64,000 nt of DNA, from positions 2,785,001-2,849,000 of the forward strand of contig NC_080557.1 in assembly GCF_030253575.1 (NCBI RefSeq), given 5' to 3'. The number at the start of each line of letters is the position of its first letter. Position 1 is the first letter of the stretch. The notes beneath the pieces are model-generated. The model was given only the letters and a program-made list of their open reading frames with translations. It was not told the origin of the DNA and ran no database searches. Position numbers and translations under genes: made by a program. The DNA is from Rhododendron vialii (Eukaryota > Streptophyta > Magnoliopsida > Ericales > Ericaceae). Of this stretch, positions 32,469 to 42,660 are shown piece by piece.

Positions 32469-34193
32469 ATGAAGAAACGAGGGCATGGTTACTTCCCAGA
32501 TGATTGCTGGACTCTTATATTCCACAAACTTAGAGAAGATGATGAGCGTGACTTGGATTCGATATCTTTGGTCTCAAAGCGGTTCCTTTCGATATCTAAT
32601 TGGGTGAAGCTTAGTTTGAACGTAAACGATGAGACACTCCCCCTACTCCCGAATCTTCTTCGAAGATTTCGAAACATCGAAACCCTAGTCATCACCGCCG
32701 GCAACGAAATAGATGGACTCGTTGATCTGATTTCACGGTCTGGTGCATTGAATCTCCAAGCCATAAAGTTTTGCTGGTGTTCGCCAAAACCTCCGCGAGA
32801 TGGTTTTAAGGCACTTGCGTTGCATACGAACATAAAGAGCCATGTGAAGGTATTGGATTGCACTCTGCTGGTCTTCCTGAAAGACAACGATTTGGTTTCG
32901 ATAGCGAATTGTTTCCCACGGCTAGAAGAACTCAAGATTAGGACTTATAAGTTAATTATGAGCAATGGTGAGGTTGCGGGACGTATAACAGATGATGGTG
33001 TTGATGCATTGGCCTCAAAGCTTAAGGAGTTGAAGAAGATTGTTTTTAAAGGTGATGCTTTTTTCATTACTGATCAATCGCTTATTTCTCTATCAGCAAA
33101 CTGCGTAAAACTGAGGACGATTAATCTTACCCTAGGCGGTCAACATCGTGTGACTGAAGATGGCATTGGTTTTGTGATGCAGCATAGTCCCAATTTGACC
33201 ACTCTCTCGCTAAATTTGGGGCTGTTAACACCTTTTGCATTCTCTTTTACAACCGAAAATGCGTTCGCTAATGTCAAAAATTTGCATTCTCTAACTATGT
33301 ATCGACAACTCGTTTCGGCCAAGCATATACGTTTAGTTGCAAAAGCATCTCCTCCATTAAAGAAGCTGGAACTCATTGGCCTCAACGGCCAGTATCCTGA
33401 ATTGCATGGTGCTTTAAATTCGCTTTTGCAGGCATGTAAGGTGACACTGGAAGAGCTAACCCTAAGAAACTGGCAAATAACAGACACATATATAGGCAAT
33501 TTGGCTCAGTATCTCTCCAATCTAACTTTTATAGATGTTACGGGATGTTTTGGGTTCACTAGTGTCACCTTTTACACCCTCATGAAAAGTTGTCCATTAC
33601 TTGAAATACTGAAAATGACACATACAAGTGGACAAGAGATGGATACTTTTTCTGCAGACTATGTACTTATAAACTACCGTATTCGACACCTTGATATCTC
33701 CAAGAATATGTGGTTGACTGATCAGATGCTCAAGAACTTTGGGCAAGTTTGCCCGAATCTACAATTCCTCGATGTAAGTGATTGTTCGTACCTCACCAAT
33801 TCTGGCATTGGAGAAGTTTTAAGGAGATGCCCTGCCATAACACAACTGAATATCAATGGTCTTTCGGTTTCGAATATTTTTGGGAGCTATTCTGACCACT
33901 CGGTAGTGAATTTGAAGACTTTGAGAGCTGAAGCGACACAACTTAATGACAAAGGAATGGCAATGATCAGAAGTAGGTGTCGATATCTCCAATATTTGGA
34001 CATCGAACGTTGCTGTAAAGTGACCGATAAAGGTGTAATGGAGGTGGTGAGGAACTGCAAAAGACTGAGGGATGTCCTTCTAGGTGGGTGTAGAGAAGTG
34101 AGCCACAATATTTTACCTGAGATGGAATTGTCAAGGCCCTCCCTTAGGAACATTAAGCCACCACCTAAAGATGGTATTGAATGGCATTTATAA
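32469..34193 (+). CDS. FBL4: F-box/LRR protein (574 aa, single exon)
   Basis: Open frame from MKKRGHGYFPDDCWTLIFHKL. The F-box spans residues ~9-50; the remainder is about fifteen leucine-rich repeats of the cysteine-containing type (for example CPNLQFLDVSDCSYLT and GVMEVVRNCKRLRDVLLGGC). This is the layout of SCF ubiquitin-ligase substrate receptors, with the F-box binding SKP1 and the LRRs binding the target; the target is unknown. A TATA box (TATATATATAA, 32407-32417) and the family leader AACTCATCA-ATG fix the start. The C-terminus is abnormal: after LSRPSLRNIKPPP it ends KDGIEWHL, where relatives run about 20 residues further, because of a small frame-changing difference. The final 200 bp of the gene belong to a perfect tandem duplication. 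Confidence 0.85.
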   Translation: MKKRGHGYFPDDCWTLIFHKLREDDERDLDSISLVSKRFLSISNWVKLSLNVNDETLPLLPNLLRRFRNIETLVITAGNEIDGLVDLISRSGALNLQAIKFCWCSPKPPRDGFKALALHTNIKSHVKVLDCTLLVFLKDNDLVSIANCFPRLEELKIRTYKLIMSNGEVAGRITDDGVDALASKLKELKKIVFKGDAFFITDQSLISLSANCVKLRTINLTLGGQHRVTEDGIGFVMQHSPNLTTLSLNLGLLTPFAFSFTTENAFANVKNLHSLTMYRQLVSAKHIRLVAKASPPLKKLELIGLNGQYPELHGALNSLLQACKVTLEELTLRNWQITDTYIGNLAQYLSNLTFIDVTGCFGFTSVTFYTLMKSCPLLEILKMTHTSGQEMDTFSADYVLINYRIRHLDISKNMWLTDQMLKNFGQVCPNLQFLDVSDCSYLTNSGIGEVLRRCPAITQLNINGLSVSNIFGSYSDHSVVNLKTLRAEATQLNDKGMAMIRSRCRYLQYLDIERCCKVTDKGVMEVVRNCKRLRDVLLGGCREVSHNILPEMELSRPSLRNIKPPPKDGIEWHL

Positions 34194-34508
34194 ACACTGT
34201 GTTGTCCTTTCGATGCTGGCTTTAGCGCATTGCCATGACTCTGCGTAGTTGTTTGGACATCGAACGTTGCTGTAAAGTGACCGATAAAGGTGTAATGGAG
34301 GTGGTGAGGAACTGCAAAAGACTGAGGGATGTCCTTCTAGGTGGGTGTAGAGAAGTGAGCCACAATATTTTACCTGAGATGGAATTGTCAAGGCCCTCCC
34401 TTAGGAACATTAAGCCACCACCTAAAGATGGTATTGAATGGCATTTATAAACACTGTGTTGTCCTTTCGATGCTGGCTTTAGCGCATTGCCATGACTCTG
34501 CGTAGTTG
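33995..34508 (+). repeat. 257-bp tandem duplication covering the 3' end of FBL4
   Basis: Copy 1 is 33995-34251 and copy 2 is 34252-34508. Each runs from TTTGGACATCGAACG to CTCTGCGTAGTTG. I see no difference between them. Copy 2 holds an orphan copy of the last ~66 codons plus the start of the 3' region. Confidence 0.9.
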
Positions 34509-34859
34509 CCATTCTTGTGATCACAAACAAAACTTTTGTTTTACTGAAGTTCTTCTATTGTTTTCTGTTTTTCTTTTTCAATATTAGAGCTTGTGACCTC
34601 ACATTGGTTAATTATGGGCAGCCTCTTCGCTCAGTAAGGCTTCTCCGCTTATCTCCAATTGTATTAATTCTAGTTGAATATTTTAACATGTTAGAGCTAG
34701 GCTCTTATCGAAGCTTTGGACAAAGGCTTTTTTGATTGATTGTCCCTTGGTTTGTCTTTTTTCTTTTTTTGGAATCCTTATGTTATGAATCCTTTCTTTA
34801 CTTCTCCAAGTCCCGGTTAGGGATCGCACGAGTGAGAGAGTGTTAGAGCTTATTCCACC

Positions 34860-35660
34860 ACTTTAATGATTATAATCTCTAAAACTAGAGTGCAAAAAGC
34901 CCCCCAACTAGGCTTACGTTTTCGTGTTAGACCTGTGAATCCTTTGTTTTCTTCTCCAAGTCCTAAAGGAGATTGCAGCATACAGTTAGTAATACGTGGG
35001 GGTGTGTTTGGTTACCAACTTTTTGCCTTTCTATTTTCTGCCTTTCACATTTTGAGTGCTAACATTAGTATTAACTCCTTGGTTTTGCTTCTATAAGTTT
35101 GTGATGTAGTTGCACATTGATTATTTTTAACTGTGGGCAAAAGTGAAGGAGGGAGCAACTGGTGATCTAACGTCCGACTGCGGGCTAATGGTTCACAGCC
35201 GGACCGATAGCGTTGCAAAGCACAGAGGAGCGTCTGCCGCGTGACCAAAATGTTCAACCTCTCGAACCCAGACCATGCAGTAGAAGTGGGCTTTTTACCC
35301 AAAGGCTACCACCCGGTGGCAATTGTTGAGTGATACTATTCGTCATTGCTCCGACAGCAGAACTCCCGTCTCAAATACGGGTGTAAACTTGCATACGACG
35401 ACTCTGACATGAGTGCGAGAGCGGTCAAGTTGGGACTATGTTCCCTTCCATTAACCAATTCCCCTGGTATAGTCACAAGACGTTTCTTGTTGCTTAGATG
35501 AATCTCACTCACGTTCAAACAATTTGAGGAGAGAGAAACAAAAGATCAATCGGTACAACAGTTACCTTCGAACACAATCTCCTTCAATTCATGAGCTTTG
35601 ATATGCCACTGACAATTACTTCCTCTATTGATGAAAATATATCAGAAGTAGCGTTTAAAA
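34860..35660 (-). pseudogene. Downstream block of psi5 with FBL scraps
   Basis: Matches 41870-42600 over its length, starting TATAATCTCTAAAACTAGAG and including CGACTGCGGGCTAATGGTTC and the piece containing ACCATGCAGTAGAAGTGGGC. It contains decayed FBL pieces on the minus strand (a SPNLTAL scrap near 35425 and a KLKEIVF-like scrap near 35580). The 76-codon and other short frames here are not genes. Confidence 0.5.
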
Positions 35661-35754
35661 AATGGAAAACGATGGAAGAACTATATGTTCATAGTTTTAA
35701 TATGACAACAAAGCCTTCTGCGACCATAACCGCATGAATTCAAAGTTAATTAAT

Positions 35755-36345
35755 GAAGCAAACAACTAAAATCGTCACTCATCGACGAATCGCCAACCAG
35801 GCAGTTGTTGGACAGAACAAGTTTATCAGCTGTTTGCTGAGATCATCGATACATGGTGGATCAATATTCCTGAGGGTGGTCCTTGACAACAAGAATAGAG
35901 GTAAAATGTAGGAGCTCATTTCCCCACAAAAGCAATTGACATGCCTGCAAAAGCAATTTTAATGCCCCATGCATTTCGGGATACTGGCCCCATGAAGCCC
36001 ATAAGTTTGAGTTTCTTTAATGGAGGATGAGCTTTTGCGACTAAACAAATACGCTTGTCTATAATGACTTCTTGATACATGGCGAGAGAATGCAGATTTT
36101 TGGCATGGGTGAATGGGTTTCCAATGGTAAGAGAGAATGTAGAAGGTTGTAGCGACTGCAATTCTAGCGAGAGAGAGGTCAAATTGGGACTATGCCGCAC
36201 CACAAAATCAATGCCGTCTTCAGTCACAAAATCTTGACCGCCACCGTATATGCAAAGACTAATTTTCCTGAGTTTCACACAATTTGTTGATAGAGAAATA
36301 AGCGATAAATCAGTAATGAAACAAGTACTGTATTACCTTAAGTTT
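35755..36345 (-). pseudogene. FBL psi5: doubly deleted F-box/LRR copy
   Basis: The minus-strand coding homology consists of a central block (about 36345-35932, NCVKLRKISLCIYGGGQDF to PPLKKLKLMGFMG) joined directly to the C-terminal block (about 35930-35755, LRNIDPPCIDDLSKQLINLF). The F-box and N-terminal LRRs are also deleted: just upstream, at 36350-36415, is the promoter-like sequence (TTTATAATGGCTGTATTG) that precedes the start in psi7. Two deletions have therefore removed about two thirds of the gene. Closest to psi7 and psi9. Confidence 0.8.
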
Positions 36346-36429
36346 CTTCTTCTTTGAACAGGATAGGTGAATTTATAATGGCTGTATTGATGGTTTAGTA
36401 ACGAATGTGCTGGAAACAAATTTCGAAAA

Positions 36430-36612
36430 AGGAATTACAGTGAATAAGAACAATCCCAAGGGGTTGTCTCTGGGCTATCAACTCCTTTTGGGCCAGCGAA
36501 AAAAGGAACTTTACTCCGGCTTTAATTAGATTTCCCGTAAGAGGGCAGTGGGAGGATTAGTCAAGGCGCGCGTATGTTGGACCGGACACCCGAGTTTAAA
36601 AAAAAAGGAATT
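36430..36612 (+). mobile_element. SINE, copy 2 (between psi5 and psi6)
   Basis: The body shows GGGCCAGCGAAAAAAGGAAC, GATTTCCCGTAAGAGGGCAG and GATTAGTCAAGGCGCGCGTA, then an A-rich end. The head is partly lost. It is followed by AAGAACAAGGAAACAAAGCC, the same flank as at the other three copies. Confidence 0.75.
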
Positions 36613-36829
36613 ACTAAGAACAAGGAAACAAAGCCCTAATAAGAGACGCGGGTTGGCCCATAAGAAAAATCCTATCGCAACAATGAAACTTAATATGAAC
36701 TCATATGGATCTGCATCATTCAAATATGTATGTATCTAGGTATCCGGGTCAACTTACGCACACCTCAATTAATCCTACGATTAACCTAGAATTAGAGCAG
36801 ATAAATGAACAAAATACTGAAATAGCTTG

Positions 36830-37135
36830 TGTTCTCTCGTTAAAAGCTTGGTTGATTTGAATCTTATTAGTAATTTTTTGACTAATTAAGCTCGAACAAA
36901 TTACTCCTCAACTAGTTTGACTTTTGATGTTTAAAAACTTCAAATTACTCGAGATTTGGTTAGTGAGCAGCTCGATTTTAAAAATTCGTTTATGAGTTTG
37001 ATTCTTTTCGAAAACAAGATAAGTTTGAACATATTCTTTTTAGAACTCGTAAGTTTTCAAACAAATCTTGAACTGTTAAGGTTAACTGTTCGGCTCGTTT
37101 GTTAGCCCACCTAGAATTTAATAGCATGGGCCTCT
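36830..37135. repeat. Dispersed repeat D, copy 2
   Basis: Aligns with 31025-31375 and 45294-45835. It ends immediately before the hAT insertion at 37147. Confidence 0.6.
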
Positions 37136-37146
37136 ATAAAGTCTAA

Positions 37147-38441
37147 TTATGGGTGGCATATTGGATCCAAACCCATTAATTAACCCAAATTCACCCACTA
37201 AAATTGGACCCAACCCAACCCATTTATTGGTTGGGTTAGAATGGGTCCAACCCATCTAATCCATTTATTAATTGGGTCTTAATTGGGTTAACTAAAATGA
37301 CCCAATAAGTCATGAACATGACAAAAAAAAAAAAAAATCCTTCATCCACTCTTGATTCTCCTCCGGCTCTCGACCTCTCTCTCTCTCTCTCTCTCTCCTC
37401 CTCCCCCCCCCCCCCCCCCCCCCTCATTTGTGTTTGGCACTGTCTATCCCACAACAAGCTAATTAACCACACAAATCATTCAACTGTTACGTCAATTGCC
37501 TATGTGACTCAGTTAATTCCTTTGAATTATGAAATTCTAGCAAGATTTAACAAAGAACAGAAAAACCAACCAAAATTAAGTTAGTTATCTCACAAATTAT
37601 TCGTTGCACACAAATGAGTATGGGCAGAGCCAGAGTTCTTGTTCACTTGGGTCAAAATTCTCTATGAATTTTGCACACACATGAGAGAGCCAGAGTTCAT
37701 TACCACACTCACAAATATTCTCTCTCTCATCTGTGTTTCGTTCAGACTCTAGATGACAATTTCGTTCAGACAGATCTTTGATTTTTTTAGCATTTATCAA
37801 TTTTGCGTCAAACTTTTGTGACTTATTGATTCGTCTAGACGAGAGGATTCGGAAAAGTAAAAATTTTTGATCGAAACTCATAATTTTTTTGAATAAAGAT
37901 GAAAATAAGTCAAAAAAACAACTTATTTTACTTATTTTTGTCTTTTTAAAAAAAATTATGAGTTTCGATCAAAATTTATACTTTTTTGATTCTTCTCGCC
38001 AAGAAGAATCGATAAGTTACAAAAGTTTGACGCAAACTAACAAATACAAAAGAAAAAAAATTGAATAAAGACAAAATAAGTTACTATTTCACTTATGAAG
38101 CCAAATCCACCCTAAGTGTACATTGGTAATTTCGTCATTTAAGTAGTAGAGGGATAGTATGTTAATTTTAGTGTATATGGATATTTTGGTCATTTAAATT
38201 TACAAGGGTAATATGGTCATTTTAGTGTATATTGATATTTTAGTCATTTTAAATTTTAGTATATAGTAGTATGTAATTGGGCCAATGGGCGGGTCATGTT
38301 TGTTTTTAAATAAATGAGTCAGGCTGTGTATGGGTAATTAGACTCATAATTAATGGGTCTACATGGGTCATTAAACCATTAAAGACCCAACCCACTTACA
38401 ATTTAACCAATTTGGCCCAAACCTGTCCATTTGCCACCCCT
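37147..38441. mobile_element. Non-autonomous hAT element with 8-bp target duplication
   Basis: The 1295-bp element has ends TTATGGGTGGCATATTGG and, inverted, CCATTTGCCACCCCT. It is flanked by perfect copies of AAGTCTAA (37139-37146 and 38442-38449). The uninterrupted target (CTATAAAGTCTAACCTATT) is visible at 45821-45840 in the paralogous interval. GGGTGGCAAA-type ends and an 8-bp duplication indicate hAT. No transposase. It contains (CT)n-(C)n near 37376-37425, a nested foldback element, and direct sub-repeats near 38110-38270 (GTGTATATGGATATTTTGGT). Confidence 0.85.
37780..38060. mobile_element. Foldback element nested in the hAT element, copy 3
   Basis: The left arm contains TTTGCGTCAAACTTTTGTGA and TTTTTGATCGAAACTCATAA. 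The right arm contains the inverse (TTATGAGTTTCGATCAAAA, ACAAAAGTTTGACGCAAAC). The axis is near 37930. Related to 31445-31665. Confidence 0.7.
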
Positions 38442-38510
38442 AAGTCTAACCTATTTTTTGTTGATTTCTTTTCCTATTGGGTTTATTTTTCCATATATAT
38501 CCCTTTTATC

Positions 38511-38541
38511 AAGGATTTGAATCCTTGTTGCATACAACAAT
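38511..38541 (+). promoter_or_regulatory. Conserved upstream element of plus-strand FBL genes (psi6)
   Basis: AAGGATTTGAATCCTTGTTG then CATACAACAA, about 238 bp upstream of the psi6 start. See the copies at 32132, 50958 and 60012. Confidence 0.4.
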
Positions 38542-38748
38542 TTATTATATATGCGTTAATACATCATCAATGATTAAACATACCCATTATAAATAGTGCT
38601 AGAGGCACATCACCCCAGCCACACCTCCTGCATGTGAGAGGGTATGGTTGAGGTGTGGCTGAGGTGACGTGCCTCTAGCATTTTTGTTATAAATAACCTA
38701 CACTGAACAAAGAAAAATGTTTTCCTTTTCTTCTCAAACTCATCAACA

Positions 38749-40534
38749 ATGAAGAAACAAGAAGGACATGGTAACTTCCCAGATGATTGCTGGGAACTTA
38801 TATTCCAAAAACTTAGAGAAGATGATGAGCGTGCCTTGGATTCGATATCTTTGGTCTCAAAGCGGTTCCTTTCAATATCTAATCGGGTGAAGCTTAGTTT
38901 GAAGGTAAGGGACAAGACACTCCCTCTACTCCTAAATCTTCTTCGAAGATTTCAAAACATCGAAACCCTACTCATCACTGCCCACAAGGAAATAGATGGA
39001 CTCCTTGATCTGATTTCGCGGTCTGGTGTATTGAATCTCCAAGCCATAGAGTTTCGTTGGTGTATGACAGAACCTCCGCGAGCTGGTTTCAAGGCATTGG
39101 CGTTGAATAAGAATATAAAAGACGATCTGAAGGTATTGGATTGCTTCGGACTGGTCTCTATGCAAGACAAGGATTTGGTTTTGATAGCGGATTTGTTCCC
39201 ACGGTTAGAGGAACTCAGGATTCAAGCGGGTAAGTATTTTACGATTGGCAAGGTTGCAGCACGTATAACAGATGGTGTGGATGCACTGGCATCAAAGCTT
39301 AAGCAATTGAAGGAGATTGCGTTGGAAGGTGATGGTGGTTTCATTGCTGGCCGATCGCTTATTTCTCTGTCCACAAAGTGTGTGAAACTAAGTAAAATTA
39401 GTCTTTGGACGAGCCGTGGCGGTCAACATTATGTGACTGGAGGCGGCATTGATTTTGTGATGCGGCATAGTCCCAATTTAACCTCTCTCTCACTAAATTT
39501 GTTTTTTGTACAACCTTCTGCATTCTCTGTTACCACTGAAAATGCTTTCACCGATGCCAAAAATCTGCATTCTCTAACTATGTATTGACAACTCATTTCA
39601 GGCAAGCAAATATGTTCAATCGCAAAAGCACGCCCTTCATTAAAGATGCTCCAGCTCAATTGTTTCGAAGGCAAGTATTTTGAAATCCATGGTGCATTAA
39701 AATTGCTTTTGCAGGCATGTCAGTTGACACTAAAAGAGCTAATCCTAGTTCGTTGGTCCCTCACAGACACAGCTATAAGTGATTTGGCTCAGCATCTCTC
39801 TAATCTAACTTTTATAGATCTTCATGCATGTTTTGGGTTGACTAGTGTCATATTTTACACCCTCACGAAAAGTTGCCCTTCGCTTGAAACACTTAAGATG
39901 GCATACACGAGAGAACAAGTGATGGATAATTTTTCTCCAAAACGTTTACATGAAAACTACCGTATGCGACACCTTGATGTCTTTAGTAATTTGTTGTTGA
40001 CTGATATGATGCTCAAGAACTTTGGGCAAGTATGCCCAAATCTAAAATTCCTCTCTGTAAGTGAATTTAAGCGCCTCACCAATCTTGGCATTGGAGAAGT
40101 TTTGAGGAGATGCCCTGCCATAACTGCATATCAATGGTATTGAGGTTTCAGATGTTTTTGGATGCTGTTCTGACCATTCTGTAGTGAATTTGAAGACTTT
40201 GAAAGCTCGTCACACACAGATTAATGACGAAGGAATGGCAATGATTGGAAATAGGTGTCGAAATCTCCAATATTTGGACATTGCATTTTGCGAAAACGTG
40301 ACAGATAAAGGGGTAAGGGAGGTGGTGAGGAATTGTGAAAGACTGAGGCATATAAGTTTAGTTGTGTGTAAAAAAGTGAGCACCGATATTTTACTTGAGA
40401 TGGTGTTATCAAGGCCCTCCCTTAGGAACATTGTGCCACCATGCTTCCGTGATCTCAGTGAAGAGTTGATAAACACAGTCTTGTTATCCGGATGCCGGCT
40501 TGGGGTGGAGTCACACTACTTTTCTTCGAATTGA
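38749..40534 (+). pseudogene. FBL psi6: F-box/LRR gene with one stop and one frameshift
   Basis: Starts MKKQEGHGNFPDDCWELIF with an intact F-box and LRRs. The frame is stopped at 39586-39588 by TGA where relatives read CGA (NLHSLTMY then QLIS). It stays in phase to about 40115, where five bases are missing within the AITQLNI block, shifting the frame. The rest (40150-40534) is well preserved to CRLGVESHYFSSN. Closest to FBL10 and psi11. It is a young pseudogene. The promoter-like leader ACTGAACAAAG and AACTCATCAACAATG are intact, so it may still be transcribed. Confidence 0.85.
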
Positions 40535-41869
40535 TGACGTGCATGTGATCACGAACAAAACTTTGTTTTGTTATAGTTATGAGTTATGACCTTATAATTC
40601 TTTCAGTATTTCCTTTTTTTTCCTTTTTTAATGTTAGAGCTTTTCTCAAGTTGGTTAATTAAAACCTTCAAAACTAGCATGTAAGTTTGGGCGGCCTCTC
40701 CGTTTATTGCCAATTGGTCAACCAACGATTTGTTCTTAGCCCACCAGAGCTGAAATTGCTCTCCACAAAGGTCTTTGCTCAGCCGTAATTGGGCTGTTCA
40801 AATTGAATTGAATTATGGGATGATTTGTTGGTCTAGTGTGGAGATGAAACATGGCTCAATATGTGCCACCTGTTATTCCTTTTTGTTTTTTTCTCTTTAT
40901 GTTTATCAAAACCTTTCACATACCTCACTACTAACTCATCTTAGGGTGGAGTATCACAGCTCACTTCTCTGCCTGTAAAGTGAGCCCTCTGTATTGCATT
41001 AATGCAACCAGGAAACAGAGAGATTTCATACACTTGGAGATTGAGAGTGATAGACAAATGAAATTCCTCCGTTAGAAAAAAGAATCTGCTGTCCTTGTTG
41101 AGTACCCGAATTTGGCTTCTATCTTTGTCGTAACAGGTGCAACTAATACTTCAGGTAGAGATAATACCGCGCAATCCGTATAGGCACATTATCTGAATCT
41201 TTGGCATATAGCTTAGTTTTATATGTCTGTACAAGCCTACAAGTTGTCACAGCTAGTTGTATATGTATGTATGTACAGGGTGACAACAATGGCTGAAGCT
41301 AAAGCATGCCTGGAGGCTTTGCGGTGGTCTTTCAGAACATTTGTACAGTTACGCATGGTTGTATCTCGAGGATGGTGACTGTGTTGATTTTTATTCCTTA
41401 GAGTACTTTCTTATCCAAGATATGTTAAGACTGATCGCTGCGTAGTTAAAGGCAATTGCTTGGCTTCACTATCGCTTGGTCGCTCCCATGTAGCAGTCCC
41501 ACCTGGCTACTAGGCTAAGTAAGTTCACCTCAAAATAGATTGGTCGCCCTTCTACCCCTTTCCTAGAGGGTGAAATAGCCTCCAACTGGGCTTATGTTTG
41601 TGTGGTAGACCTTGTGTGCCCTCTTCTTTTGGTGCTTTGATGATTTGCTAGAGCACATATTCTATGTCTGATTCCTCAAATTTCCTGATATTTGGCATTT
41701 GAGGAATCTGCTGGCTCTTAAGAAAATGAGGTTCCCCAAACAGAGGCAGATTCCAAAGAAAAAGAAACAAGCAAGTCATACGAAGGATTCGGGCACCCTG
41801 TAGGGCACAATCATAGCAGTCCAAAAGTGCTTCTAACGGTTTGGATTTAAAAATAAACTCTTCCAGGTG
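40535..41869 (+). repeat. Shared downstream block of plus-strand FBL genes (after psi6)
   Basis: Non-coding sequence repeated after other plus-strand members (47380-48410, 52860-53530, 62256-63760). It includes CCCGAATTTGG...CTTGTC, GATAATACC, GAAGCTAAAGCATGCCTGGA, CCTTCTACCCCTTTCCTAGA and a 12-bp-arm hairpin (GATTCCTCAAAT ... ATTTGAGGAATC, 41669-41707). The words AEAKACLEALRW at 41296 resemble an RNase H domain scrap. Confidence 0.6.
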
Positions 41870-42600
41870 ACTATAATCTCTAAAACTAGAGGGCAAAAAA
41901 GCCACTAACTAGACTTACGTTTTTGTTTTAGACATGTGAATCCTTTGTTTACTTCTCCAAGTCGTGAAGGAGATTGCAGCGTATAGTTAGTAATACGTGG
42001 GGACGTGGGGGTGTTTGGTTACCAACTTTTTGCCTTTCTCTTTTCTGCCTTGTACATTTTGAGTGCTAACACTGGTCAGAACCCATTAACTCTTGGTTTT
42101 GCTTCTATAAGTTTGTGATGTAGTTGCCCATTGATTATTTTTAACTGTGGGCAAAAGAGGAGGAGGGCAGCAACCAATTTGAGGAGAGACCAATCGGCCA
42201 TAAATGATAAATTTCAAACGCCCGACTGCGGGCTAATGGTTCACAGCCGGACCGATAGAGTTGCAATGCACAAAGGAGCGTTGGCTGCGTGACCAAAATG
42301 TTCAACCTCTCGAACCCACACCATGTAGAAGTGAGCTGTTTACCCGAATAAAAGGGCTACCACCCGGCGGCAATTCCCCTGTTAGTCACAAGCCATTTCT
42401 TGTTGCTTAGATGAATCTAATCTCACTCACATTCAAACAATTTGAGGAGAGAGAAGCAAAAGATCGATCGGTACAGCAGCAGTTACCTGGAAACACAATC
42501 TCCTTCAATTTTTGAGCTTTGATATGCCACTGACAATTACTTCCTCTATTGATGAAAAAATATCAGATGTAGCGTTTAAATAAAGGAAAACGATAGAAGA
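41870..42600 (-). pseudogene. Downstream block of psi7 with FBL scraps
   Basis: The paralogous counterpart of 34860-35660 and, in part, 19920-20460. It carries CGACTGCGGGCTAATGGTTC, the CACACCATGTAGAAGTGAGC piece and decayed FBL pieces near 42430-42530 (LSSNC and KEIVF-like, minus strand). Confidence 0.5.
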
Positions 42601-42660
42601 ACAGTTTTAATATAACAACAAAAGCCTTCTGCGACCATAGCCGCATGAATTCAAAGTTAA

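Noticed and set aside
32489-32935. 148-codon antisense frame in FBL4 and similar antisense frames in every FBL copy
   Set aside because: They recur at the same place in each copy because the sense coding sequence is conserved; no independent codon signal or start context.
37236-37584. 78- and 90-codon frames on opposite strands
   Set aside because: They are products of the (CT)n-(C)n tract inside the hAT element.
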